Shown here: positions 34,901 through 44,219 of the stretch, one piece after another
Layout: the number at the start of each line of letters is the position of its first letter
How positions within the stretch are numbered: position 1 is the first letter of the stretch
Made by a program: the position numbers and the translations under genes
Notes under the pieces: model-generated
Database searches by the model: none
What the model saw: the letters and a program-made list of their open reading frames with translations, nothing else
What the model was told of the DNA's origin: nothing
Assembly (NCBI RefSeq): GCF_902477725.1
Contig: NZ_CABSIF010000009.1
Coordinates: 1-62,500, forward strand
Source of the DNA: an uncultured Desulfovibrio sp.
GTDB lineage: Bacteria; Desulfobacterota; Desulfovibrionia; Desulfovibrionales; Desulfovibrionaceae
Length of the DNA stretch: 62,500 nt
Direction: 5' to 3'

Positions 34901-35899
34901 CTAGCCGTTTTTTTCAGCACAGGGAACACAGCAGGACAAATGCTCCGCAGCCGCGCAGGCCGCACCCCACAGGCCACTGTTGCCATCGGTGATGAGATAA
35001 ATGGGAACAGAGGCCGCAATGCCGCCGATATCGGGCACCAGACCAAGCTCTTGCAGAAAGGCCGGATGCGTCACGCACAGGGAATTTTTGGCGGCAATGC
35101 CGCCAGCAATCCACAATCCGCCACGGCAGATGGTGGTCAGTATCCACTGGCGGCAAAAACGGCCCCAAAATCTGGCATACCACAATAACGTGGGCGTTTC
35201 GTGCGACAGGGCCTCGGCGCCCACGGCAGGGGGATAAAAAAACTGGCCGGAAAGATAGTAGTGCAGCACGGAGATGCCCTCGCCGGAAAGCACATTTTCC
35301 GCCGTGGGATAATCGCGTCCCAGCTCGCGCGCCAAAAAGGCCTGATAGGCCTGCTCTTCCGGCCCCACAAATGCAAAGGCCGCATGCCCGGCCTCCGAGG
35401 GCACGGCCAGCCAGCTTCCGGCAGAGTCATGTTGGCCCGAGCGCACCAGCATGGCAGCGCCAAGGCCAGTGCCAGCGCCAAGCACGGCCCTAGTATCTCT
35501 GGATTCGTCAATGGATCGTGTGCTGTTGCGCACAACTGCGGCCGTTGTGCCGCTGGGCGTCAACGTGGCAAAGGCTTGCGCGCTGAAATCGTTGAGCAGC
35601 AGGCAGCAGGCCAGATTGTACCGCTGCGACACCCCATCAAGGTCTACCCGCAACTGCCCGTTGGTGAGTTTGCCGCGCAGGCCCTTCACAGGCCCGGCAA
35701 GGGCAATAACGAGAGAATCACCCGCAGAAAATGGAGATTTCAAGAGCTGCTGCATGGCTTGCAGCACATCCTGGGTATTGCCCAGATCAGCCGATTTTGC
35801 CCACACCGCAGACGTGAGCGTGAGGTTACCCTCATGCGCAGTAAACAGGGCGAATCTTGCGTTGGTTCCACCTATATCTGCTGCGAAAATGCGTTGCAT
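34901..35899 (-). CDS. glk: Glucokinase
   Basis: A 332-residue sugar kinase of the ASKHA fold. The phosphate-1 loop is ADIGGTNARFALF. The catalytic aspartate lies in LLNDFSAQAF and the adenosine-binding glycine segment in VLGAGTGLGAAML. SEAGHAAFA fits the glucose-binding glutamate region. The ATG at 35899 with GGAG ahead is chosen over an in-frame start at 35950, which would overlap hldE. It follows hldE by 25 bases, so the two sugar-phosphate genes are probably co-transcribed. It makes glucose 6-phosphate in the cytoplasm. Confidence 0.92.
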   Translation of the reverse strand: MQRIFAADIGGTNARFALFTAHEGNLTLTSAVWAKSADLGNTQDVLQAMQQLLKSPFSAGDSLVIALAGPVKGLRGKLTNGQLRVDLDGVSQRYNLACCLLLNDFSAQAFATLTPSGTTAAVVRNSTRSIDESRDTRAVLGAGTGLGAAMLVRSGQHDSAGSWLAVPSEAGHAAFAFVGPEEQAYQAFLARELGRDYPTAENVLSGEGISVLHYYLSGQFFYPPAVGAEALSHETPTLLWYARFWGRFCRQWILTTICRGGLWIAGGIAAKNSLCVTHPAFLQELGLVPDIGGIAASVPIYLITDGNSGLWGAACAAAEHLSCCVPCAEKNG

Positions 35900-35924
35900 G
35901 TAGGCCCTAGCTCCGGCTGCGAGG

Positions 35925-37382
35925 CTAGCTGACATCCCTCTGATTATCAATTTTGCGCACGATGCCCGTGGTGCTGCAACCGTCTACCAGGCGGGCAAGA
36001 TAGACCCTGCCGCCCCCCTGTTGCACGACATCGGCCCCGACCACATTGTCAATGGTATAGTCGCTGCCTTTTACGAGCACATCGGGCCGCAGGGCCGAGA
36101 TGAGTTCAAACGGGGTATCTTCGTCAAAAAGCACAATGGCGTCCACATCTGACAGAGCAGCCAGCAGCAGAGCGCGGCTGTTTTCGTTCTGAATAGGACG
36201 GGTCGGCCCCTTAAGGCGGCGCACGGAGGCATCACTGTTGAGTCCCACAATCAGGTGGTCGCCCTGAGCGGCGCTCTGCCGGATAAGGGAAATGTGACCA
36301 GGGTGCAGCAGGTCAAAGCAACCGTTGGTAAAAACCACAGTTTCGTTTTTTCTGCGCCATTCTTCAATTTTTTCAACAAGATTCTGAACGCTAAAAAGCT
36401 TGGGATTGTCGGCCTGCTCACGCAGCGCCTCGTTAAGTTCTGCAATAGACACGGGCGCAGTGCCCATTTTGCCCACGGCGACCCCTGCCGCCGCATTGGC
36501 AAGGTGCATGCTTTCGGCCCAGGGCAGGCCTTTGCCCACGCATGCTGCCAGAGTGGCAATGGCGGTATCGCCCGCGCCGGAAACATCGGCCACTTCGCGC
36601 ACGGCGGCGCGGCAGTAAACAGGTGCTTCGTCAGGAGTAAACAGGGCCATGCCCTTTGGCCCCCGCGTAATGAGCAGGCGTTCAATGCCGTAGCGGGAGC
36701 GCAGCTCCCCGGCAAGGGTTTCGCGCCGGGGTCTGCTGAGTGTTACGCCAGCGTCCAGCCCGCAGGCTGCGTCAAATTCTCCGGCATTGGGGGTAACGCA
36801 GTGCGCTCCGGCATAGCGCCGCCAGTCGCTGCCCTTGGGATCAACCAGCACGGCGATGCCAAGGCGGCGGGCTTCTTCAATGATTATCTGGCACAAATTG
36901 CAGCCGCTGGCCGATTCAAGCAACACGCCCTTGGCGTAGTCGGACAGAATAACCGCATGCCGCCCCGGCAACAGGGAAAGAACCTGATTCTTCAGAGCCT
37001 CGGCTTCATCGGCGCCAAGAGGGGCGCTTACTTCCTCGTCAAGGCGCAGCAATTGCTGCCCCTGCGCAAGAACGCGCGTCTTGCAGGTCGTGCGGCGGCT
37101 GGGCGAAACGGACAGCCCGTCTGCAATTCCCTCAGCCGCGAGCGCCGCGCGCAGGTCGCTGGCTGCGGCATCCTGCCCCACTACGCCAGCCACTGCCACA
37201 TCAACGCCAAGGCGCACAAGGTTGCGCGCCACGTTGGCAGCACCGCCCGGCACAGACCAGCGTTTTGCCGCAGACACCACGGGCACCGGAGCCTCGGGAG
37301 AAATCCTCTTGACCTGTCCTGCAATGTAATGGTCAAGCATCACATCGCCCACAACCAGTATGCGTACTCCGTCAAAATTCAT
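35925..37382 (-). CDS. hldE: Bifunctional D-glycero-beta-D-manno-heptose-7-phosphate kinase / 1-phosphate adenylyltransferase
   Basis: A 485-residue two-domain enzyme of ADP-heptose synthesis for the lipopolysaccharide inner core. The N-terminal ribokinase-like domain (about 1-310) shows RISPEAPVPV, GGAANVARNL and the anion hole GAGDTAIATLAA. The C-terminal cytidylyltransferase-fold domain (about 340-485) begins with TNGCFDLLHPGHI and contains VGLNSDASVRRLKGP. Length and domain order match HldE/RfaE. It begins a run of envelope-carbohydrate genes on this strand, and the ABC-glycosyltransferase gene ends 20 bases upstream. Confidence 0.96.
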   Translation of the reverse strand: MNFDGVRILVVGDVMLDHYIAGQVKRISPEAPVPVVSAAKRWSVPGGAANVARNLVRLGVDVAVAGVVGQDAAASDLRAALAAEGIADGLSVSPSRRTTCKTRVLAQGQQLLRLDEEVSAPLGADEAEALKNQVLSLLPGRHAVILSDYAKGVLLESASGCNLCQIIIEEARRLGIAVLVDPKGSDWRRYAGAHCVTPNAGEFDAACGLDAGVTLSRPRRETLAGELRSRYGIERLLITRGPKGMALFTPDEAPVYCRAAVREVADVSGAGDTAIATLAACVGKGLPWAESMHLANAAAGVAVGKMGTAPVSIAELNEALREQADNPKLFSVQNLVEKIEEWRRKNETVVFTNGCFDLLHPGHISLIRQSAAQGDHLIVGLNSDASVRRLKGPTRPIQNENSRALLLAALSDVDAIVLFDEDTPFELISALRPDVLVKGSDYTIDNVVGADVVQQGGGRVYLARLVDGCSTTGIVRKIDNQRDVS

Positions 37383-37401
37383 GACGCTCTCCCGGCGTGG
37401 T

Positions 37402-39387
37402 TCAGGCCTTGCCGCAGGCTTTTTTGATCAGCTCGGTCAGGCGGGCTTCGGTGCGGTCTGTATCCACAAGGGTGACTACCGACTTGCGGGCGGCATCGCC
37501 AAGGCGTTTGCGCTCCTCGGGACGGGAGGCAAGTGCTTCCAGAACGTCCGCCAGCGCGCCCACGTTGTCTTGCGGCACAAGACGTCCATTGCCGCCGTCC
37601 GTAATGGCTTCCGCATGGCCCGGCAGATCGCTGGCAACAACCGCAAGGCCAAAGGCCAGGGCTTCCACCAGCGCCGAAGGCACACCGTCGGCATCTCCGC
37701 CGGTGGTCTTGCGGCCAGGAGCCACAAAAACATCCGCCCGGTTGTACATATCCGCCATGTTTTCATGGGGAATCTGCCCGGCAAACTGCACCGAACCACG
37801 AAGCCCAAGCCGCCAGACAAGCCAGCGCAAACACAGCTTTTCCGACCCCTGGCCCACAAAGGTCAGCGAAAAATTCACATTTCTGTCGGCCAGCAGGCGG
37901 CATGCCCGAAGCAGCAGATCGTATCCCTTGCGGCGCGCAATGGTGCCCACAGCCAGCAGGTTGAAATCCGCAGCTTTATCCGCATCATTGGCGGCATCGG
38001 CTCCGGCGGGTGCGGGCATCTGCTCTTCCTGATCCTCCGGCGGCGTGAGCGTAAGGGGATCGCGCAACACGAGCAGTTTATCTTTCAGCTCGGGCAGCAA
38101 TTGCAGCATGGCATCGCGCGTGGCTTCTGTATCGCAGCGCACAAAATCGGCATCCGCACCCTTGGCGGCCCAGTTGAGGCCGGGCTCAGTCATATCCTGA
38201 GCGCGCACGGCAAAGGCATACGGCACATGCAAAAGGCGCGAGGCAACCCAGCTGGCCGTTGCCGGGCCGTGGGCTCCTGCTGCGTAGAAAAATTCGATTT
38301 TTTCTTCCTGGCCCCAACGCGCCAGCATGGCCCCGGCGCAAAATGCGCGCAGGTGATCCCACCAGCGGCTGCCCCAGCGGCCACGCCCCGGCAGTTTACG
38401 CCAAAGCGTCCACAACTGAGAAGAAGAACCGCGCATGAGCCTGAGCATACCCAGGCAGGCCGCAAGCACACGCAGCGCGCCAATGCGCCGCACAGCCAGC
38501 GGCAGGGCATAGCCCTCAGGATTGCCCAGAAATCCGTTATCGCGGATGGCGTAAATACGGGTAAGCAGGCCCGCCGCGTGCATACGGTGGGCCTCATCCA
38601 TCAGGCACTGACCGGAAGCCTCGGGAAAGCTCTCGGCAACCATGGCGCCGCGCACCACAGGGGCAACCCCCTGGAGCAGATTGTGCGAAATGGTGTCGGG
38701 CATCTGCGGCAGGTTGCGCTGGCGGCAGTGCAGAATGCCGTCTTCAAGGGTATAGATGCTGTCGCAAAATTCGGCCATCTTGGGGTCATGCGTAACCATA
38801 ACCATGGAAACGCCGCCCGTATGGCAGAGCGAACGGAAATTATCCATGATAAGACGGCTGGTTTTAGCGTCCAGCGCGCCCGTGGGTTCGTCAGCCAGCA
38901 GGATGCGCGGATTGTTGACCATGGCGCGGGCAATGGCCACACGCTGCTGCTCGCCGCCCGAAAGGCGATTGCTGCGGTAGTGCACACGCGCAGAAAGGCG
39001 CACGAGTTCAAGGGCGCGGATAACCCGCTCCCAGCGTTCTTCCGGCGGAATCTTCTCAAATATCAGGGGGAATTCAACATTTTCAAACACAGTCGAGTGG
39101 TCAAAAAGGTTGCTCGACTGCATGACAAAGCCCATGGTGCCACGGCGGAAACTGGCAGTCTGCTCACGGTCAAGCGTCAGCACATCCTTGCCAAGAATTT
39201 GCAAAGAGCCGGAATCGGGCGCGTGCAGCATGCCCAGCACGTGCAACATGGTGGATTTGCCGCAGCCCGAAGGCCCCATGATGGCCACCATCTCGCCAGG
39301 AACTACCTCAAAATTCACGCCGCGCAGCACCGGTGTAAAACCAGCGTAGCATTTATATAAATCTTTGGCGACTATAACGGGTGCCAT
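37402..39387 (-). CDS. Fusion of MacB/LolD-type ABC ATPase and family 4 glycosyltransferase
   Basis: A 661-residue protein made of two usually separate parts. Residues 1-225 are an ABC ATPase of the LolD/MacB type: Walker A GPSGCGKST, signature LSGGEQQRVAIAR, Walker B ILLADEPTGALD. Residues about 240-661 form a GT-B glycosyltransferase, with AVGTIARRKGYDLLLRACR, DVFVAPGRK and PSALVEALAFGLAVVASDLP. No stop or frameshift lies between them. An FtsX-type permease gene ends just upstream, so the ATPase half has a natural partner, and the sugar transferase half fits the surrounding envelope genes. The ATG at 39387 has AGGTGG ahead. Confidence 0.92.
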   Translation of the reverse strand: MAPVIVAKDLYKCYAGFTPVLRGVNFEVVPGEMVAIMGPSGCGKSTMLHVLGMLHAPDSGSLQILGKDVLTLDREQTASFRRGTMGFVMQSSNLFDHSTVFENVEFPLIFEKIPPEERWERVIRALELVRLSARVHYRSNRLSGGEQQRVAIARAMVNNPRILLADEPTGALDAKTSRLIMDNFRSLCHTGGVSMVMVTHDPKMAEFCDSIYTLEDGILHCRQRNLPQMPDTISHNLLQGVAPVVRGAMVAESFPEASGQCLMDEAHRMHAAGLLTRIYAIRDNGFLGNPEGYALPLAVRRIGALRVLAACLGMLRLMRGSSSQLWTLWRKLPGRGRWGSRWWDHLRAFCAGAMLARWGQEEKIEFFYAAGAHGPATASWVASRLLHVPYAFAVRAQDMTEPGLNWAAKGADADFVRCDTEATRDAMLQLLPELKDKLLVLRDPLTLTPPEDQEEQMPAPAGADAANDADKAADFNLLAVGTIARRKGYDLLLRACRLLADRNVNFSLTFVGQGSEKLCLRWLVWRLGLRGSVQFAGQIPHENMADMYNRADVFVAPGRKTTGGDADGVPSALVEALAFGLAVVASDLPGHAEAITDGGNGRLVPQDNVGALADVLEALASRPEERKRLGDAARKSVVTLVDTDRTEARLTELIKKACGKA

Positions 39388-39448
39388 GATCCACCTTGTG
39401 CATGTGCGGCAGAGCCGCAACAACGCGGGCTAACCCGCGCATTGTGTG

Positions 39449-40630
39449 CTATTCGAATCGCAGAGCGGTTACCACGTCCATACGGCTTGCCTGCATGGCA
39501 GGGAACAAACCGCCAGCTATGCCAATAACGGCAGAAAAAACGATGCTTCCCACACTGCTGAAAAACAACAGTGAATACGAAACGCCCGTTCCAAGCGATA
39601 AGGAACCGATCTCGACCAGCGCGCAGCCAATAAAAATGCCAAGCATGCCGCCAGCAACAGATTTACAAAGAGCCTCGGCCAGGAATTGCGCCAGGATGTC
39701 TATATCCGAGCCGCCCATGGCCTTTTTAAGGCCCACTTCGCGGGTTCTGGCCCGAACTGCGGCAAATGTGCCATACCAGATGCCGAAACCACCCAGCATG
39801 AGCGATGCGGCAATACCAAGCCACAGCAGAGCCTCAACCCACATAAAGGTGGTTTTGATGCGTTTGAGCTGATCTTCCTGCGTCTGCACCACAATATAGG
39901 GAGCGGACTGATGCTCGCGCACCATCTGAGGAATAATTTTGACAAGCGGCGGCACGTCTTCCCACCCGATGGCGCGGATAAAGAGCCTGCGCACCTTGCC
40001 CCGGCCCCAGTTGCGGTCGGCCATGGTGGTATAGGGCAAAAAGCCGCCCTGGCTCCAGCTGCCGAGCATAACGCCGCTGACAACGCCTACCACTTCAAAA
40101 ACATCCTGTTCCAGAAAGAGCAGCTTGCCGATAGCTTCTTCCGAACCGCCAAATAAATTTCTGGCCGCATCCCTGCCAAGCAGGCATACGCGCCTGTGAG
40201 AGTCCACATCTTCCTGATTGAGCAGCCGCCCGGCCACCAGATCAATGGAGTAGACCTCGGCGAAATACTGGTCGATGCCGATAAAATCCACATTCAGCGT
40301 GCGTTCGCCGGTGCCGCGTATTGGGAAAGTTTTATTATCGCGCAGGTTTCTGCTCACCAGGCTGACGCCGGGCAACTGGGAGAGGGCTTCCACAGTTTCA
40401 GGATAAAACTCGCGGTCTGGCTGGCCGGGGTACTGGGCGTCATCCATGTATACCTGGATGACGTTGACGCCACCCATGAGCACCATATCTTGCCCAACCT
40501 TGTACCGAATTTCGCGGCCAAGTACCGCCAGGACGATAAACGCCGTGATGCCAAGGGCGATGGAAAGCATCACCCCGAAGCCGCGCTGGCGCACAACCTG
40601 TCTGAGGCTGACGCGAATAAGGTCTGACAT
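39449..40630 (-). CDS. FtsX/MacB-type ABC transporter permease
   Basis: A 393-residue membrane protein. A first membrane helix near residues 17-40 (GFGVMLSIALGITAFIVLAV) is followed by a periplasmic MacB-like domain (about 45-260) and three C-terminal helices (about 270-390) containing VRARTREVGLKKAMGG, the cytoplasmic motif of the FtsX family. It pairs with the ATPase half of the downstream fusion to form a mechanotransmission-type complex that would move a lipid, lipoprotein or peptide across or out of the inner membrane. The cargo is unknown. Confidence 0.92.
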   Translation of the reverse strand: MSDLIRVSLRQVVRQRGFGVMLSIALGITAFIVLAVLGREIRYKVGQDMVLMGGVNVIQVYMDDAQYPGQPDREFYPETVEALSQLPGVSLVSRNLRDNKTFPIRGTGERTLNVDFIGIDQYFAEVYSIDLVAGRLLNQEDVDSHRRVCLLGRDAARNLFGGSEEAIGKLLFLEQDVFEVVGVVSGVMLGSWSQGGFLPYTTMADRNWGRGKVRRLFIRAIGWEDVPPLVKIIPQMVREHQSAPYIVVQTQEDQLKRIKTTFMWVEALLWLGIAASLMLGGFGIWYGTFAAVRARTREVGLKKAMGGSDIDILAQFLAEALCKSVAGGMLGIFIGCALVEIGSLSLGTGVSYSLLFFSSVGSIVFSAVIGIAGGLFPAMQASRMDVVTALRFE

Positions 40631-40899
40631 TGCAATCATGGCGCAATCACTACTCTGACAAAAAACGATAAAAAAAGCCGTGGCTTATGCCGCGCACATG
40701 CGCAACGCCATTGCCGCATCCTGCTGTCGGGCTGCATACAGATAGATTGCATTCAGCCCGTGACAAAAGGGCAAAAGACAGTACACGCCACCATGGGTGT
40801 ATGTCAAAGCCTCTATTTTCATCCCCTGTCACGGGCCGCATGCGCAAAAGAGAAAGACACTGTCAAACCACGCCTCCATCAGGAGTGGTTTCAACATTG

Positions 40900-42093
40900 C
40901 TATTTTGTTCCCTGACTGTGTTCAGAGCGCAACACTACCCCGCCCTTGCCGACTTCATACCGCATGCCGTGCCAGACAATATCCCACGACTTTATGCTCT
41001 GCCAGTAAACAGAGGTGAACATGCGAACGGCGTCCGCAAAGGCCAGGCACCAGCGCCACAGCGGCACGGGCTTGGCAAGCAGGCCACGCCACAGATGCAG
41101 CGCGCTCACCATCGCCGCCAGCCAGAACAAGCCAAGCAACACGCCGGCGCCGCTGCCCACGTTCACAATCCAGCCCAGAAAGGCCAGGGCCGCGCAGACC
41201 ATGGGCAGGGCCATCATAACACACATCAGGCCCAGCAGCTTCCACTGGCCGGGCATGCAAAACTTGAGAAAGAGCACCTGTCTGTCCATCCAGGCCCGCC
41301 AGACTGGCGTGGAGTGGTTAACGGCATCGGTGTGCAGCAAAGCGCCAGGGCAAAGCCGCACCTTGGCGCCGCGCACCTGAAGCAGGGCCGTGAGCGAGCA
41401 GTCGTCCACCACGTTTTCAAGCCACAACTGCGCAACGCCGTATTTTACGTAGGCCGCGCGGGTCATGGCCATAGCGCCGCCCCACAACTGGGTAAAGGCA
41501 GACATGGCTTGCAGATAGCGCATAAGCATGACGCACAGCGTATAGGCCAGTGTTACGGGCTGATCATCGCGCGGTTCCACCACATGGTAGCCGGTGCTGA
41601 ACGAAGCCTCGCCCCTGGCCATGGGCGCTGCCAGATGCCGCAGAAAATCTGGTTCCGCCATGTGGGTGCTGTCGCAGAACACATAGACGTCCACTTCATC
41701 GCCCAGAGCGGCAATACCCTGCAGGCTGTTATGGTTTTTTTGCCCGCAACCCGTGGCGGTGCCTGCCACCACATGGCGCAGAGCGGGAAACTCCTGCTTG
41801 AGTCTGCCCACAAGCTCGGCGGCGGGTTCATTTTCTTCCGCTGTTACGAGCACAGGGACAAAACGGGGGTAATCCTGGGTCAAAAGGCTGCGCAACGCGC
41901 CTTCCATACGCGGGTCGCGCCCGGCCACGGGCACTATCATGCCCACCGAGGGCCATTTGTCTTCAGGTATGGCACGGTTGGCCTCGGCTTCTTCCTCAAT
42001 ACGGCGGGGCATGCTTTCGCCCCTGCGTGCCAGAATATACAACAGAGCGCATTGGGAGGTGGCCAGCAAAAACCATATCCAGAACATAGGCAC
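40900..42093 (-). CDS. Ceramide-glucosyltransferase-like GT (family 21/HpnI-like)
   Basis: A 397-residue membrane-bound glycosyltransferase. An N-terminal helix (FWIWFLLATSQCALLYILA) anchors a GT-A domain: VGMIVPVAGRD, VFCDSTHMAEPDFL in the DxD position, and a late QLWLENVVDDCSLT followed by an RxxxW-like region, the D1-D2-D3-(Q/R)XXRW layout of family 21. Three hydrophobic helices close the C-terminus. Family members glycosylate ceramide, or hopanoids in the case of HpnI. The true acceptor is unknown, but a lipid is likely. Confidence 0.85.
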   Translation of the reverse strand: MPMFWIWFLLATSQCALLYILARRGESMPRRIEEEAEANRAIPEDKWPSVGMIVPVAGRDPRMEGALRSLLTQDYPRFVPVLVTAEENEPAAELVGRLKQEFPALRHVVAGTATGCGQKNHNSLQGIAALGDEVDVYVFCDSTHMAEPDFLRHLAAPMARGEASFSTGYHVVEPRDDQPVTLAYTLCVMLMRYLQAMSAFTQLWGGAMAMTRAAYVKYGVAQLWLENVVDDCSLTALLQVRGAKVRLCPGALLHTDAVNHSTPVWRAWMDRQVLFLKFCMPGQWKLLGLMCVMMALPMVCAALAFLGWIVNVGSGAGVLLGLFWLAAMVSALHLWRGLLAKPVPLWRWCLAFADAVRMFTSVYWQSIKSWDIVWHGMRYEVGKGGVVLRSEHSQGTK

Positions 42094-42227
42094 TCCTTCA
42101 TGTTATTGTTGGATGGATCAGCAATCGGCAGCAAGGACATGGATCCTTTGCAGCGCTTGCTATAAACGCATGCCAGGCAAGCCATGCCGGAGCAGGGCGC
42201 AATAACGCCCTGCCCGCAGCGCAAATT

Positions 42228-42845
42228 TTATTGGGGCAAGGGGGCGCAGTCTTCTGGCGCAAGCGGCGCATCGTGAGTACGCTTGCCCTCCAGCCGCACG
42301 TTCATGCCGTTCTTCAGGCTGATGACGCCCTCGACTTTATCGGCAGAAACAAGACGCCCCTTGAATGAATGCCCGGATGAATGGTGCGCCTCAATATCAT
42401 TGTTACGCACCGTTCCATCTATGTGGTACACGTCAACCTTGCCGTTGTACAGACGCAGGTGCACCACGCCGCGCACCGAACCCTGAGCGGAAACGCACAC
42501 GCCCACACGGTATGTTGATGAATAGAGCGAGCCTGTCCAGAGTTCGCGCACTTCCACAGGGGTGTTGGCAGCAGGCGGCGCTGGCGTTGCTGTATCCCCG
42601 GCGGGAAGGGGCGTATTTTTCTGTTCGCCGCGCTGTTCCGCCGTAGTGCCGGAGGATTGTTCCTGCTGAACTTGAACTTCGGCAGCGCGGGCCGCAAAAA
42701 CACCCACGGTCATCAGACAAAAGCAGACGCAAAGCGCCGCAAGACACAAAACTACATATTTCAGCCGCGTGCGCCTGAGCCGTATTGCCCGCGTTGCCTG
42801 TGCAGCCCTGGAGCATGCACGCAGTGAATTTTGATCCAATTCCAT
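42228..42845 (-). CDS. Membrane-anchored protein of unknown function
   Basis: A 205-residue protein I cannot place in a family. A positively charged N-terminus (RLRRTRLKY) precedes one membrane helix at about 30-52. A Pro/Ala/Thr/Gln-rich linker (about 55-95) leads into a compact C-terminal domain that should be periplasmic. The ATG at 42845 has AGGA upstream. A longer frame back to 43007 runs into the neighbouring glycosyltransferase gene and is not used. It lies between two glycosyltransferase genes of the same direction, so a role in the same envelope pathway is plausible. Confidence 0.7.
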   Translation of the reverse strand: MELDQNSLRACSRAAQATRAIRLRRTRLKYVVLCLAALCVCFCLMTVGVFAARAAEVQVQQEQSSGTTAEQRGEQKNTPLPAGDTATPAPPAANTPVEVRELWTGSLYSSTYRVGVCVSAQGSVRGVVHLRLYNGKVDVYHIDGTVRNNDIEAHHSSGHSFKGRLVSADKVEGVISLKNGMNVRLEGKRTHDAPLAPEDCAPLPQ

Positions 42846-42898
42846 ATATTCCTGCGCCTTCCACACTTGGGCAGAAGACTGATTGACAAGTTCAGCCG

Positions 42899-43990
42899 TC
42901 AGTTGCGGCGCAAGCCAGCAAAAACGGCCTGATGCGCCTCCACCATGGCAGTGAAGGAAAAATCCCGCTCCACGCGCAAACGCCCGGCCTGCCCCATGAC
43001 ATCGCACAACGCGCCGTCCTCAAGCAGACGGCAGCAGTTTTCCGCAAGGGCCGCCACATCCCCAGCATGCGAAAGCAGACCGTTCTGCCCGTTCTCCACC
43101 AGCCGTGGAATGCCGCCAACCGATGTGGCGCACACGGGCAGGCCGCAGGCCATGGCTTCAAGAATCACATTGGGCTGCCCCTCGCGCACGGATGAAAGTG
43201 CGAAGATGCGCCCAGCGGCATAATGCCCGCGCATATCAAGCCCACCGGGGATAAAGTCCACATTGCTTCCGGCGGCGTGCTGCGCGGCCCACTGATGCAG
43301 ATTGGCTTCTTCCGGGCCATCCCCCACAATACGCAAACGCGCCGAGGGGTGCCGTTGCAGCACAATCTCAAAGGCGCGCAGGAGGGTCAGGTGATCCTTG
43401 TCTCCCGCAAGGCGCGCCACGCAGACAATTTCGGGTGCACGGGCCGAGGGCGCTGCCCCGGACGGCGCAAAAAATTCCGTGTCCACCCCGTTGGGGATGT
43501 AGCTCAAGCGGGATTGCGGCAGACCAAAACACAGCAAAATTTCATGCAGTGCTTCGGAATTACAGATCATGTGATCCGTAAGCCGCCAAAGCCAGCGTTC
43601 ATGTTGCCGCTTGGGGCCGCCGCCGCCACGGCAGGTTCCCACAATACGCGGGGCTGTTTTTTCGCCAAGCCAGCCCAGCCGCCCCCAGATGCGCCCCCAG
43701 ATATTGGGCAGGGCCGTGCAAGGCACGATGACATCTGGTTGCAACCTGCGCAGCTTTGAATACAGTGCAGCAAAAAACAGGGGCGGCACCTTGCGGTCAT
43801 GCCCCATGTGGTGCAGCTCTATGCCCGCATCCCGCGCGGCTTCATCCAGATCAGTGGGGCCAGTGAGCGTAAGCATGACCGGCGTAAAACGAGTTCGATC
43901 CAGGCGGCGGGCCAGTTCAAGGGTCTGGCGTTGCGTACCGCCATAACAAAGATCCTCCATAAAAAAGAGGATGCGCTGTGGGATGGTCAT
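42899..43990 (-). CDS. Family 4 glycosyltransferase
   Basis: A 363-residue GT-B retaining glycosyltransferase. The N-terminal half has FMEDLCYGGTQRQTLELAR, typical of nucleotide-sugar-dependent transferases. The C-terminal half has CVARLAGDKDHLTLLRAF, RIVGDGPE and SSVREGQPNVILEAMACGLPVCATSVGG, in which the E-x7-E region binds the donor. It has no membrane helix. The divergent gene at 44220 encodes a deacetylase-like protein, so 43991-44219 should contain two promoters. Donor and acceptor are unknown. Confidence 0.92.
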   Translation of the reverse strand: MTIPQRILFFMEDLCYGGTQRQTLELARRLDRTRFTPVMLTLTGPTDLDEAARDAGIELHHMGHDRKVPPLFFAALYSKLRRLQPDVIVPCTALPNIWGRIWGRLGWLGEKTAPRIVGTCRGGGGPKRQHERWLWRLTDHMICNSEALHEILLCFGLPQSRLSYIPNGVDTEFFAPSGAAPSARAPEIVCVARLAGDKDHLTLLRAFEIVLQRHPSARLRIVGDGPEEANLHQWAAQHAAGSNVDFIPGGLDMRGHYAAGRIFALSSVREGQPNVILEAMACGLPVCATSVGGIPRLVENGQNGLLSHAGDVAALAENCCRLLEDGALCDVMGQAGRLRVERDFSFTAMVEAHQAVFAGLRRN

Positions 43991-44219
43991 GCTTCTCCTT
44001 CAGATAACCGGACGGCGGAAAGTTGCGGCGCAAAAGCCGAACAGCCGTAAGCATTATTGTATGCATTCCGCCCGGTTTTGCAAGGCCGCCCAAGCCACCA
44101 CCTCTTAATACATTTAAAATACACGCAATTATTTTATGCCTCCCTGGGCAGACCCCCAGGTGAGCGGATTGCGCGCGCCCCGCATTGCCATGCGCCCTGC
44201 TTGGGCTTACAGTTGAGGA

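Noticed and set aside
37360..39360. 666-codon plus-strand frame opposite the ABC-glycosyltransferase fusion
   Set aside because: Shadow frame rich in His/Arg/Gln without motifs; the opposite strand carries Walker and glycosyltransferase signatures.
40687..42165. 492-codon plus-strand frame opposite the family 21 glycosyltransferase
   Set aside because: Low-complexity His/Gln/Ala composition and no family resemblance.
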